From assembly GCA_017441705.1 (NCBI GenBank), contig JAFRWU010000074.1:1-32411 (forward strand): a stretch of DNA of 32,411 nucleotides, given 5' to 3'. A program made the translations under genes and the position numbers. Within the stretch, counting starts at the first letter, position 1; each line of letters starts with the position of its first letter. Source of the stretch: Clostridia bacterium. Lineage in GTDB: Bacteria; Bacillota; Clostridia; Oscillospirales; QAMX01. The notes beneath the pieces are model-generated. The model saw only the letters and a list, made by a program, of their open reading frames with translations, searched no databases and was not told where the DNA came from. This document shows, one piece after another, positions 7,464 through 15,101 of this stretch.

Positions 7464-8354
7464 TCATACCCTCAGATAGCGGTTGATGGAAGCAAGGCTT
7501 CCCGCCACGCCGATCAGCAGCGAAACGGCGACGAAGCCGAGAAGCATCATCCCGGCGTTTTCAGAAAACGGAACGACCTCCAGAAGGCCCGTGTTTTCCA
7601 GTGTCCTTGCCAGAAGCTCGTTGTAAATCAGCGCGGTCAGACCGAAGGCGGTCAGAGAACCGGCCAGCGAGATGATCGCCGCCTCGGTGACGAAGGACAG
7701 GCGGATCATGCCCTTGTCCGCGCCCACCATGCGCATGATGCCGATCTCCTCCCGGCGGGTATAGGCCGAAATGCGGATCGTGTTCATCATGATGAAGAAA
7801 GAGATCACGCCGAGGAGCACCATCAGGCCCACCGAAACCAGATTGACCGCGTTGCGCATTTTCAGGAAGGATTCGATCACGTCGGCCCTGGCACGCACCT
7901 TTTCGACCTTCGGAACGCCGGAAAGCGCTTTGGCGACTTCCGCGGCGTTTTCGGGATCGTCCACACGGATCCGGAAGCCGTCGCGCAGCGGATTGTCTTT
8001 TTCCAGGCCTTCCAGGACAGACGGATAATCCTCCAGTTCCTCTTTCATGGAAGACAGAGCGCTTTCTCTCGAAACGAAGGCTGCGGATTCCACGTGCTTG
8101 ATCTTTGTGATCGTTTTCGCCACGGTCTCGATCTCCGGATCCGTCGCGTCCTCGCTGATGTAGATCAGGATCTCGTTGCGGTCGCCCACGCTTTCGATGA
8201 CCGAGTCGATGTTCAAAACGATCATGACGAGGCTTCCCACGACCAGAAGACTTCCCACCATCATGGAAAAGGAAATCAAAGACATCATCAGATTGTGAAA
8301 AACGCCCTTCAGTCCGTCCGAAAGGCTGTAAGCGAAGCAGTTCGCCCTGTTCAT
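7464..8354 (-). CDS. ftsX: Cell division permease FtsX
   Basis: 296 residues with the FtsX layout: a short N-terminal cytoplasmic part (FAYSLSDGLKGVFHNL), one membrane helix at ~22-48, an extracellular loop of ~120 residues, then three helices at ~170-195, ~215-240 and ~265-290. The sequence YTRREEIGIMRMVGADKGMI between the second and third helices is the typical cytoplasmic coupling region. It is not a transporter: with FtsE it passes ATP-driven conformational change to an outside murein hydrolase. It overlaps ftsE by ATGA at the start and ends by ATGA at the M23 gene, so the three are translationally coupled. Confidence 0.96.
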   Translation of the reverse strand: MNRANCFAYSLSDGLKGVFHNLMMSLISFSMMVGSLLVVGSLVMIVLNIDSVIESVGDRNEILIYISEDATDPEIETVAKTITKIKHVESAAFVSRESALSSMKEELEDYPSVLEGLEKDNPLRDGFRIRVDDPENAAEVAKALSGVPKVEKVRARADVIESFLKMRNAVNLVSVGLMVLLGVISFFIMMNTIRISAYTRREEIGIMRMVGADKGMIRLSFVTEAAIISLAGSLTAFGLTALIYNELLARTLENTGLLEVVPFSENAGMMLLGFVAVSLLIGVAGSLASINRYLRV

Positions 8355-9088
8355 ACCGTTCCGGACTCCTTTCCCGAGCTCTTCAGCACCCGGTCGCCCG
8401 CCACGTTGCCCTTTTCGATATAGATCACGCGGTGCGCGAACCGGCGCAGAAGCTCGTAATCGTGGGTGATGACCACGACGGTGGTGCCAAGACCGTTGAT
8501 CTTGGACAGGAGCTCGATGATCTCATAGGAACGCAGAGGATCCAGGTTCCCGGTCGGCTCGTCCGCGATGATCAGAGACGGATTGTTGACCAGGGCACGG
8601 GCGATGGCGACGCGCTGCTGCTCGCCGCCCGAAAGCTCGGTGGGCTTGCTCTTCATCTTGCCGCCGAGGCCCACGAGGTCCATCACGTAAGCCACCCGGT
8701 CGCGGATGGTACTCTTCCCCGCGCCGAACACGCGCATGGCGAAGGCGACGTTTTCTTCCGCCGTCATGTTTTTGATGAGCCGGAAATCCTGATAGACTAC
8801 GCCCAGCGTCCGCCGGAGCGCCGGGATCTTTCCCTCCCGGAGCTTTTCCATGCGGTAGCCGTTGACCAGAATGGATCCCGACGTCGGTTTCAATTCTCCG
8901 GTGATCAGCTTGATCATCGTGGATTTGCCCGCGCCGGATTCGCCGGAAATGAAGAGAAATTCTCCCTCGTCCACCCGCAGATCCACCCCGTTCAGCGCCC
9001 GTACGTCGTTGGAATAGGTGACGGCGACGTTCTGAAACAGGATCACGGGAGCGGACGAGACCGCCCCCGTTTCGTTATTTCTTGTCAT
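8351..9088 (-). CDS. ftsE: Cell division ATP-binding protein FtsE
   Basis: 245 residues. Walker [11 protein letters not shown]-loop VVYQDFRLI, signature LSGGEQQR, Walker [13 protein letters not shown] and H-loop VVITHD are all present. YQDFRLI and the overall length fit FtsE better than general ABC ATPases, and ftsX follows with an ATGA overlap. The N-terminus has about 15 extra residues rich in N, S and A before the core. The start overlaps the end of the CdaR-like regulator gene by 14 bases, so its ribosome site (GAGAGGG) lies within that gene. Function: ATPase of the FtsEX complex at the division site, cytoplasmic face. Confidence 0.96.
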   Translation of the reverse strand: MTRNNETGAVSSAPVILFQNVAVTYSNDVRALNGVDLRVDEGEFLFISGESGAGKSTMIKLITGELKPTSGSILVNGYRMEKLREGKIPALRRTLGVVYQDFRLIKNMTAEENVAFAMRVFGAGKSTIRDRVAYVMDLVGLGGKMKSKPTELSGGEQQRVAIARALVNNPSLIIADEPTGNLDPLRSYEIIELLSKINGLGTTVVVITHDYELLRRFAHRVIYIEKGNVAGDRVLKSSGKESGTV

Positions 9089-10178
9089 AGATATCGTAGA
9101 TCCCTCTCGAATTCAAGTATTTCTTTACCATCAGAGCGACCTTGAAGATAATGGCGTGGTCGAATTCGCGCAGATCCAGTCCGGTGATCTTTTTGATTTT
9201 TTCCAGACGGTAAACCAGCGTGTTCCTGTGTACGAAGAGCTTGCGGGAGGTTTCGCTGACGTTGAGGTTGTTTTCAAAGAATTTCTGGATGGTCAGGAGC
9301 GTCTCCTGATCCAGCATCTCGATGCTGCCCTTGCGGAAAACCTCCGAAAGGAACATAGTGCAGAGAGTGGTCGGGAGCTGATAGATCAGTCGGCCGATGC
9401 CCAGATTTTCATAATGGATGATGCTTTTGTCGGTTTCAAAGACGGTCCCGACCTCGATGGCGGTCTGCGCTTCCTTATAGGAATCGGCCACGTCCTTGAG
9501 CTGGTAGGCGTTTTTGCCGATGCCGATCACGACGCGTACGAGCGCCTCGGTATAGATCGTTTCCTCCAGCGCCTTCGCAAGCTTCAGGAGTTCCTTGGAA
9601 TCGGTGTTGGGTTTGATCTCCTTCACGACGGCCACGTCGTTTTCGTTCACAGAGAAGACGAAATCCTTGTTCTTTTCCGGGAAAATGCTGGAAACGATAT
9701 TGATCACGGCACTTTCCGCGCGGCCGACCGTGCGGATCAGAAGGACGACGCGCGGCACGTCGCTGACAAAATGCAGCTCCTTGGCCTTGGCGTAGAGATC
9801 GCCGGGAAGGATGTTGTCCAGAATGATATTCTTGACAAAGGTCGCCTTGTCGTATTTTTCGTCGTAGTATTGCTTCAGGCCGGAAAGAGAGACGGCGGCC
9901 ACGGCGGCGGTGTTGCGGGCGATCTCGTCGGTGCCCTCCGCAAAGACCGCGTATTCCAGCTTCATGCCGTGCATCGAAAGGGTCTTGTAGGAAAAACTCT
10001 TGTCGCTGAAGGTGTTCTTGCCGCTCTCCAGCTCGTAGGCCGCTTCCTCCATCACCTCGCCCATTTTGCGCAGGTCGGAGCACGCGATGATGGTCCCGTC
10101 GTTGTCGATCACGCCCACCATTTTGCCGGTGGCTTCCTTGATCTGAAGCACCAACCCCTGAAACAGTCTGCTTGCCAT
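9075..10178 (-). CDS. CdaR/PucR-type transcriptional regulator
   Basis: 367 residues from the ATG of MASRLFQG; the frame is open a further 32 codons, but that stretch is basic, low in quality, and reaches to about the predicted transcription start. The N-terminal ~130 residues (LVLQIKEATGKMVGVIDNDGTIIACSD) match the putative sugar-diacid recognition domain of CdaR. A middle GGDEF-like region follows, and the C-terminus has the PucR-type helix-turn-helix, NLNVSETSRKLFVHRNTLVY with RLEKIKKITGLDLR after it. In this family the HTH binds DNA and the N-terminal domain senses a small acid. It heads the ftsE operon, with a 14-base overlap into ftsE, so it may set expression of the division and cell-wall genes; the signal is unknown. 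Confidence 0.88.
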   Translation of the reverse strand: MASRLFQGLVLQIKEATGKMVGVIDNDGTIIACSDLRKMGEVMEEAAYELESGKNTFSDKSFSYKTLSMHGMKLEYAVFAEGTDEIARNTAAVAAVSLSGLKQYYDEKYDKATFVKNIILDNILPGDLYAKAKELHFVSDVPRVVLLIRTVGRAESAVINIVSSIFPEKNKDFVFSVNENDVAVVKEIKPNTDSKELLKLAKALEETIYTEALVRVVIGIGKNAYQLKDVADSYKEAQTAIEVGTVFETDKSIIHYENLGIGRLIYQLPTTLCTMFLSEVFRKGSIEMLDQETLLTIQKFFENNLNVSETSRKLFVHRNTLVYRLEKIKKITGLDLREFDHAIIFKVALMVKKYLNSRGIYDIYDKK

Positions 10179-10282
10179 ACTTTCACCCATGCCTTTCTTT
10201 CGTTTGCCGGTCGTCCTCTCCGGATTTCCTTTCCCGTTCCGCCCGGTGGAAGAGGGAAAGGTGCAAGATTCCAATTAGATAT

Positions 10283-10311
10283 ATAATACCTCATTTCCGC
10301 GATTTTTTCAA
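10283..10311 (-). promoter_or_regulatory. Sigma-A promoter of the cdaR-like/ftsEX operon
   Basis: Minus strand TTGAAA (10306-10311), a 17-base spacer and TATTAT (10283-10288). Transcription would start near 10276 and give a ~98-base leader before the regulator's ATG. No other promoter is evident upstream of ftsE, ftsX, the M23 gene or the S41 gene. Confidence 0.82.
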
Positions 10312-10446
10312 GTGTTTTTTAGTATTTGACAAAATTTCCCGTTTTCGCATGAATCATGGCATTTCTTTGCACTTACAGGCATCGATTCAGGCGCATTTTA
10401 CTGTTTTTCTTCTTTTTCTGTCCGGGGCGAAAGAGCCGTAGTTCGT

Positions 10447-10476
10447 AAAGAAATCCGGCGGTCTTCCAACCGCCGG
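10447..10476 (-). terminator. Terminator of the XRE regulator gene
   Basis: CCGGCGGT (10455-10462) pairs with ACCGCCGG (10469-10476) around a six-base loop. On the minus strand it is followed by ATTTCTTT. It lies 37 bases beyond the XRE stop, isolating that gene from the cdaR-like operon. Confidence 0.82.
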
Positions 10477-10513
10477 CTCCGTTTCGTCATAATTGCCAAA
10501 TCCCGCGTGCGCT

Positions 10514-11200
10514 TCAAAGCTTCCTGAGCTTGTCCAGTCTTCCCCCCAGGGCGTGCAGAAGCGCGAGGACCGACTGCTCGTACGCAGGGTATTCCTCCCG
10601 GAGCAGGTCGTGATCCAGGGGCGGCAGCTTCATGATCTTCTCCTCTTTCCCGCCTTTTTCCCGGAGGATCCTCTTGATATTCCCTTCGGTGCGCTTGATC
10701 TCCGCGTCGCACAGCGGTTCGTACTCCTCGGGCGGCAGAAGGAAGAATCCGTTCCGGTTTTCATCCCCGAAGGTGAGATGGCGGATTAGTTTATAGACCG
10801 CAAGGTCCAGATAAGACGCCGCCTCTTCCAGAAGCGAGGGCGATCCCGTTTTCGCAAGCATATCGTAAAGGAAACCGACGCCGTTCAGAGAAATCCTTCT
10901 CTGCATGGCGAAGGGGGTGTTATTCTGACTGTCGCGTCTCCTTTCGCGCCCGGCGTCGGGAAGTTCGGACACGGAGATGCGTCTGCCCTCCTTGTCGGCG
11001 GTGACGCCGAGAAGGTAATCGGTCGAAACGCCGTAGTATTCCGCCGCACGCACCGCAAATTCCAGTCCCGGTTCCCGGAGACCGTTTTCATAATGCGAAA
11101 GCAGAGCCTGCGATACGCCCAGAGCGGCCGCAGCCTCCTTCTGACTGATCTTTTTTTCCTTGCGCAGATACGCAAGCGTTTTGGGAAAGCTTTCTACCAT
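10514..11200 (-). CDS. XRE-family transcriptional regulator
   Basis: 228 residues. The N-terminal 65 residues form an HTH_3 domain: LRKEKKISQKEAAAALGVSQ followed by ALLSHYENGLREPGLE and a YGVSTDYLLG tail, the standard Xre/SinR-type DNA-binding fold. The remaining ~160 residues (LYDMLAKTGSPSLLEEAASYLD, given here in part) are helical and match no domain I recognise; probably dimerisation or ligand binding. It has its own promoter with a dyad at the transcription start, suggesting self-repression, and its own terminator. It is divergent from the membrane-bound HTH gene at 11708. What it controls is not shown by the sequence. Confidence 0.87.
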   Translation of the reverse strand: MVESFPKTLAYLRKEKKISQKEAAAALGVSQALLSHYENGLREPGLEFAVRAAEYYGVSTDYLLGVTADKEGRRISVSELPDAGRERRRDSQNNTPFAMQRRISLNGVGFLYDMLAKTGSPSLLEEAASYLDLAVYKLIRHLTFGDENRNGFFLLPPEEYEPLCDAEIKRTEGNIKRILREKGGKEEKIMKLPPLDHDLLREEYPAYEQSVLALLHALGGRLDKLRKL

Positions 11201-11260
11201 ACCGTGTCACGCCGTTTCATTTTCGCGAAGCCGTTTCCCGCGGCCGCGTACAGATTTATA

Positions 11261-11276
11261 CGTTCAGTGTAGAACG
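11261..11276. promoter_or_regulatory. Putative operator dyad of the XRE gene
   Basis: CGTTC and GAACG flank AGTGTA immediately downstream of the -10 hexamer of the XRE promoter, exactly over the expected transcription start. The core word (TTCTACACT on the minus strand, 11266-11274) recurs in the opposite orientation at 11351-11359 upstream of the -35. The pair brackets the promoter, as expected for autorepression. Confidence 0.5.
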
Positions 11277-11305
11277 ATTATATTATACGGATTGCTATTT
11301 TTCAA
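11277..11305 (-). promoter_or_regulatory. Sigma-A promoter of the XRE gene
   Basis: Minus strand TTGAAA (11300-11305), a 17-base spacer and perfect TATAAT (11277-11282); a second overlapping TATAAT lies at 11282-11287. Start expected near 11270, ~70 bases before the ATG. Confidence 0.85.
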
Positions 11306-11421
11306 GCATATTTCACCGTTTTCCGCGGGCGAACAGATTTTTTGTGATTCTTCTACACTTTTTCAGTCCCGGATTCGTTGAAAGTGACTACGCCGTTCCG
11401 AAGCCCTCCGGCTCCTTACCG

Positions 11422-11453
11422 GGAAAACCGCGCGGAAAAGGCGGGTTTTCCGC
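11422..11453. other. Alternative hairpins
   Basis: GGAAAACC (11422-11429) can pair with GGTTTTCC (11444-11451), or GCGGAAAA (11432-11439) with TTTTCCGC (11446-11453); the two exclude each other. A short TTTG follows on the plus strand. Purpose unclear; no promoter is seen directly upstream. Confidence 0.35.
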
Positions 11454-11547
11454 TTTGTCAGGCGCGCGCGACGCGCATGGAAGGCAAACGCGACGCGGGC
11501 GATACACTTTTCGACCGGATAATGCTCTTCACGGAAGCAAGCTTTGC

Positions 11548-11576
11548 TTGACTTCCGGAAACGTTACGGTTATCAT
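11548..11576 (+). promoter_or_regulatory. Promoter of the membrane HTH gene, overlapping a dyad
   Basis: TTGACT (11548-11553), 17-base spacer, TATCAT (11571-11576). The -35 lies in the right arm of a dyad at 11532-11557 (CGGAAG-CAAGC-ttt-GCTTG-a-CTTCCG), ten or eleven paired bases with one bulge, so a repressor or activator bound there would directly control this promoter. Start expected near 11583. Confidence 0.75.
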
Positions 11577-11604
11577 AAATATGGATAAAACGCCAGGGAC
11601 CGTC

Positions 11605-11688
11605 ACGGCGCGAAAGCGCCGTCTCCCCTTACGATTCCGGTACGACGGCAGATCGGCCTTTTCTCATCCGGGACAGCCCGTTCCGGAT
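11605..11688 (+). other. Structured 5' leader of the membrane HTH gene
   Basis: Within the ~125-base leader ACGGCGC-GAAA-GCGCCGT (11605-11622) forms a 7-bp stem with a GNRA tetraloop. ATCCGG (11666-11671) pairs with CCGGAT (11683-11688) just upstream of the GGAGG site. They may affect mRNA stability or translation. No known riboswitch class is recognised. Confidence 0.45.
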
Positions 11689-11707
11689 GCCGCCGGAAGG
11701 AGGAACC

Positions 11708-12355
11708 ATGGAAATCGGAAAACGGCTCAAAGACATGCGGACCGGTATGGGAATGACCCAGGAGGAATGCGCCGAGAAGCTCGGCGTCGCCAGGCAGACG
11801 CTGTCCTCCTGGGAGTCGGGACGAACCTTTCCGGATATCCGCAGCGTGGTCGCGATCAGCGACCTGTTCGGCGTCAGTCTTGACGCGCTCCTGAAAGAGG
11901 ATGCAGCCGCCGTCGATCGGCTGGAAGACGCCGCCGACGAGGCGCAGGCCCGCAGGAATCAGACGAGAAGACTCCCCTTTCTCGCTTATATGACGCTTTG
12001 GGCATTTATCGTAGCTCTTTTCTGGCTGATCGGTCCCCGTACGGATATTGCGGCGCTCGCCTACAGTATCATCGCCCTCGACGTGGTCTTTTCCCTGATC
12101 ACCCTTGTCTTTTCTTTTTTGATCGGAGCGCAGGATGACCGTCCCCGGACGAAATGGTTTTTCATTCTCTTTTTCAGCCTGTTCTATTTTCTGGCGGATT
12201 TCGTCACGCTGGATCTTTCCGACTTCCTGATTCGCGGCGTTTTCTCTCTTCCGCATCTCTCCGGACTCCTCTTCGGCGCTCTCTTCTCCTTTGCGGGCCT
12301 CGGCGCCGGTGAAATCGCAAGGCTCGTCCTGTCCGCGCGGAAAAAGAAGAATTGA
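11708..12355 (+). CDS. Membrane-anchored HTH transcriptional regulator
   Basis: 215 residues from the ATG preceded by GGAGGAACC; the frame is open seven codons upstream but has no ribosome site there. An HTH_3 domain occupies residues 1-67 (IGKRLKDMRTGMGMTQEEC, LGVARQTLSSWESGR, SLDALL). After a charged linker (~68-95) come four predicted membrane helices at ~97-118, ~122-146, ~152-175 and ~185-208, ending in a basic tail. This layout, a DNA-binding head fixed to the membrane, is common in Clostridia and is thought to sense envelope state, though few are studied. The lipoprotein gene lies 86 bases downstream on the same strand and shares the terminator at 13622, so the two probably form an operon. 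Confidence 0.88.
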   Translation: MEIGKRLKDMRTGMGMTQEECAEKLGVARQTLSSWESGRTFPDIRSVVAISDLFGVSLDALLKEDAAAVDRLEDAADEAQARRNQTRRLPFLAYMTLWAFIVALFWLIGPRTDIAALAYSIIALDVVFSLITLVFSFLIGAQDDRPRTKWFFILFFSLFYFLADFVTLDLSDFLIRGVFSLPHLSGLLFGALFSFAGLGAGEIARLVLSARKKKN

Positions 12356-12440
12356 ACCCGCCGCCGTTTTTCCTTCGGGAAACGACGTTCTCCGCGAAGC
12401 TCCGTTCCGTTTCCCGCATATCTGAAAGTGAGGTGTTCAA

Positions 12441-13583
12441 ATGACTCGACACAGAAAGGCTCTTCTCCGCCGCTTCCTTTTCCCGTTTGCTGCGTCTTTG
12501 GTTCTGATCTTCTCCCTTCTTGCTTCCTGTTCCGCGTCGCCGAAAGGCGGCGCCGCCCCTTCCGGCTCCGACGGAGAAACGGTATCTGAAAGCGCGAAGA
12601 GCTATTACGAAAAGCTGATCGAAAAGCTTGCCGAGGAAGAGCGCGCAAGAGAAACCGCCGGAGACGGCGGTGCGTCCGATCCGGCAGTCGACGTGAGCGA
12701 CGAGTATCTCGGCGAGAAATCTCCCGCCTGTTATGAACGGCTCTCATCGCTCTTCCGCGAAGCGGATGACGGTTCGGACGCGCGCGAAGCGCCTTCGCCC
12801 GCCGATCTGATCGATTCTCTCACGGCAGACGGTTCCTCCCCTCTCTTCTGCCTTTATCACACCGCTCTCGACCGTGTGCGGCAGTATCCGCTCGACGACG
12901 AATACGCCCTCTCCCGTGCCGTCCGGCTTTTGTCCACGGCTTCTTTCGAAAGGCTTGCCCCGGAAGACGCAGCGGGTTACGGAAATCCTTACGTCAACGA
13001 ATTTCTCTTTTTCTCCTCCGGAGACGGGGAACGAAGAATCTATCTTTTGCCCCACGATCCTTATGAGGATTTGCTTCTGATCGCCGTGGACGGAGACGCC
13101 GTTTCCGTCTTTTCCGCCCCGTCCGCCCGGTCCGAAGGCGGCGAGTCCGAGGCCGGGGAAAGAGGAAGCTTTCTCGCTTACCGGGACTTCCGGTCCCTTT
13201 TCGACGGGATGGACGCTTCCCGTCAGAACGTCGCTTTTTCCGCGTCTTCCGCCGAAGAGGCGGTGAGGATCTTCGCGGAGAAGATCTACGGGCGCAGGTT
13301 CCTGAACGCCGTTCCGGGCAGCGGATTCGCTGCGTCCGCATATTACGTCAACGGCTATGAGACGCTGAAAACCGGCAAGCAGGAGAACGCCGTGATCGGC
13401 GCGCTCGATATCTCCATCGCCTCGCTCGCCCCGGACCCGGATTCATTCGGAGATATGCTTATCCCGGAGAAGGGCGAAAACGCCGGCAGAGTGACCATAC
13501 ACTCGGAATTCCTTTTGGAAAAGCAGGAGGACGGACTCTGGAAAGCCACGCAGACCGGCGTCAGCGGGCTGGAACTGCCCTGA
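12441..13583 (+). CDS. Hypothetical lipoprotein
   Basis: 380 residues. A basic start (MTRHRKALLRR), a hydrophobic stretch and the lipobox LLASC give a lipoprotein anchored through Cys30 on the outer face of the membrane. The next ~60 residues are low complexity, rich in S, G, E and A. The globular part (~85-380) has no domain I recognise; it contains a NEFLFFSSGDGERRIYLLPH stretch and a C-terminal region that reads as a beta-rich domain (AVIGALDISIASLA). The ribosome site is GAGGTG. It follows the membrane HTH gene and precedes a strong terminator. An extracytoplasmic sensing or ligand-binding partner of that regulator is possible but is inference only. Confidence 0.82.
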   Translation: MTRHRKALLRRFLFPFAASLVLIFSLLASCSASPKGGAAPSGSDGETVSESAKSYYEKLIEKLAEEERARETAGDGGASDPAVDVSDEYLGEKSPACYERLSSLFREADDGSDAREAPSPADLIDSLTADGSSPLFCLYHTALDRVRQYPLDDEYALSRAVRLLSTASFERLAPEDAAGYGNPYVNEFLFFSSGDGERRIYLLPHDPYEDLLLIAVDGDAVSVFSAPSARSEGGESEAGERGSFLAYRDFRSLFDGMDASRQNVAFSASSAEEAVRIFAEKIYGRRFLNAVPGSGFAASAYYVNGYETLKTGKQENAVIGALDISIASLAPDPDSFGDMLIPEKGENAGRVTIHSEFLLEKQEDGLWKATQTGVSGLELP

Positions 13584-13621
13584 CGCTTCCCGGGTCTTCC
13601 CTTTTCTCTCTCGCGCTTCGG

Positions 13622-13655
13622 CCCCGCCTTCCCGAAAAGGCGGGGTTTTTCTTTT
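13622..13655 (+). terminator. Terminator after the lipoprotein gene
   Basis: CCCCGCCTT (13622-13630) pairs with AAGGCGGGG (13637-13645) around a six-base loop, followed by TTTTTCTTTT. A strong intrinsic terminator 38 bases past the stop. Confidence 0.93.
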
Positions 13656-13691
13656 CCCGCGGCGATTGCGTTTCAGGCCGACGGCAGGCGC

Positions 13692-13720
13692 TTGCAACCG
13701 CGGCGCGATTGTGATATGCT
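13692..13720 (+). promoter_or_regulatory. Promoter of the rRNA methyltransferase gene
   Basis: TTGCAA (13692-13697), a 17-base spacer and TATGCT (13715-13720) preceded by TGA, which makes an extended -10. It lies between the upstream terminator and the gene and starts transcription ~25 bases before the ATG. Confidence 0.6.
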
Positions 13721-13751
13721 TTTCGGGAGAAAACAGCAAAGGTGGTCCTTT

Positions 13752-14972
13752 ATGAAACCGGAACGTCCCTATCCCATAGCCCGCGTCACGGCAAAGGCCG
13801 AAAACCTGATCCGGAAGGGCTTTCTCTGGGTCTACGACACCGAGGCGGCGCCGATCCCCGACGAGGTCGAAAACGGAGCTCCGGTCGATCTCGTCTCCCC
13901 GAAAGGCGCCTGGCTCGGAACGGCGCTCCTGAGCCGGGAGAGCAAGATCCGGCTCCGTCTCCTCTCCCGCAATCCGAACGACCGGTTCGACCGCGCCTTT
14001 TTCAGAAGACGCCTTTCCTACGCGATCTCCTACCGGGAAACCGTGATGGGCGGCGATATCGGCGCATGCCGCCTGGTCTTCGGCGAGGCCGACGGGCTTC
14101 CCGGACTGACGGTGGACAGATTCGGCGATCTTCTGGTTTCCCAGGTCCTATTTTACGGGATGGAAACGCGGAAGGCCGTGCTTTACGAGGAGCTCGTTTC
14201 GCTCCTCTCCGAAAAGGGCGTGACCGTCCGTGGGATTTTTGAGCGCAACGATTCCGCCCTCCGGGCGCTCGAAGGGCTGAAAAGTGAAAAGGGATGGTAC
14301 GAGGGTCTTCCCCACCCCGGTTCCGCCGAGACCGAGATCGTCGAAAACGGCGTCCGCTATCTGGTGGATCTCGAAAACGGACAGAAGACGGGCTTCTTCC
14401 TGGATCAGAAATACAACCGTCTGGCGGCGGCGCGCCTTGCGAAGGGCCGGACGGTGCTCGACTGCTTCACCCACACCGGTTCCTTCGGTCTGAACGCCGC
14501 CATGGGCGGCGCGAAGCACGTGACCTGCGCGGATATTTCCGAGGAGGCGGTCTCCATGGCGAAGGCGAACGCGGAGCGCAACGGCCTATCCGGCCGGATG
14601 GATTTCCTCACCGCCGACGTGTTCGAGCTTCTGCCCAGGCTCCTTGCCGAGCATGCGCCTTACGACTACGTGATCCTGGATCCTCCGGCCTTCACCAAAA
14701 GCCGCCGCACCGTAAAGGACGCGGCCCGCGGTTATAAGGAGATCAATTACCGCGCCATGCGTCTTCTTCCCCGGGGCGGGCTGCTTGCCACCTGCTCCTG
14801 CTCCCATTTCATGACGGCTCCGCTTTTCGAGGAAGCGGTGAAAAGCGCCGCCGACGACGCCGGCGTGTCCCTGAAGCTGATCGAGGCGAGGCGCCAGTCG
14901 CCCGACCATCCGGTGATCCTCGGGATGCCCGAAAGCGATTATCTGAAATTCTATCTTTTCCAGATCGTCTGA
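13752..14972 (+). CDS. RlmI-like class I SAM-dependent rRNA methyltransferase
   Basis: 406 residues from the ATG with AAAGGTGG six bases upstream; the frame extends 20 codons upstream without a ribosome site, across the predicted promoter. The N-terminal ~75 residues are a PUA domain (FLWVYDTEAAPI). A linker with GLTVDRFGD leads to the catalytic domain: NGQKTGFFLDQK, then motif I VLDCFTHTGSFGLNAA, acidic residue in CADISEEAVSM, motif IV VILDPPAF and CSCSHF. The combination is that of the RlmI/YccW family, which makes m5C1962 in 23S rRNA in E. coli. The CSCSHF cysteine is the one usually linked to m5C chemistry. It acts alone, between its own promoter and terminator. Confidence 0.93.
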   Translation: MKPERPYPIARVTAKAENLIRKGFLWVYDTEAAPIPDEVENGAPVDLVSPKGAWLGTALLSRESKIRLRLLSRNPNDRFDRAFFRRRLSYAISYRETVMGGDIGACRLVFGEADGLPGLTVDRFGDLLVSQVLFYGMETRKAVLYEELVSLLSEKGVTVRGIFERNDSALRALEGLKSEKGWYEGLPHPGSAETEIVENGVRYLVDLENGQKTGFFLDQKYNRLAAARLAKGRTVLDCFTHTGSFGLNAAMGGAKHVTCADISEEAVSMAKANAERNGLSGRMDFLTADVFELLPRLLAEHAPYDYVILDPPAFTKSRRTVKDAARGYKEINYRAMRLLPRGGLLATCSCSHFMTAPLFEEAVKSAADDAGVSLKLIEARRQSPDHPVILGMPESDYLKFYLFQIV

Positions 14973-15032
14973 CCCGGTTTTCGGTCCGGCATGCGCCTCC
15001 GTCCGGAGGCCGCCGGCCCGGTCGGTCCGCAT

Positions 15033-15080
15033 AAAAAAACGAAAGAGCTTCGGCGGGGTTGATTCCCCGCCGAAGCTTTT
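15033..15080. terminator. Bidirectional terminator
   Basis: A perfect 13-bp stem, AGCTTCGGCGGGG (15046-15058) with CCCCGCCGAAGCT (15065-15077), loop TTGATT. It is followed by TTTT on the plus strand and by CTTTCG then seven T on the minus strand (15033-15039). It ends both the rRNA methyltransferase gene and the converging acetyltransferase operon. Confidence 0.93.
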
Positions 15081-15101
15081 CCCTGTATTCACAGAAGTTT
15101 T

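Larger units (their letters stand above)
10179..10513. other. Gene-free stretch between the XRE gene and the CdaR-like gene
   Basis: It holds the CdaR-like gene's promoter and ~100-base leader (10179-10311) and the XRE gene's terminator (10447-10476). The AT-rich part between, 10312-10446, shows no convincing gene, RNA structure or second promoter; TTGACA at 10328-10333 on the plus strand has no good -10 partner. Confidence 0.6.
11201..11707. other. 507-base divergent regulatory region
   Basis: Between two divergent HTH genes. It contains the XRE promoter (11277-11305) with a dyad at its start site, a second TTCTACACT copy (11351-11359), two mutually exclusive hairpins at 11422-11453, the plus-strand promoter (11548-11576) embedded in a dyad, and a ~125-base structured leader for the downstream HTH gene. 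The 11454-11530 part is GC-rich with repeated CGCGACGCG-like words and nothing I can assign. Open frames crossing it have no coding features. Confidence 0.7.

Noticed and set aside
9156..10286. 376-codon plus-strand open frame
   Set aside because: Antisense shadow of the CdaR-like regulator gene.
11344..11883. 179-codon plus-strand frame across the divergent regulatory region
   Set aside because: It overlaps the promoter, leader and the HTH gene in another frame; no coding features.
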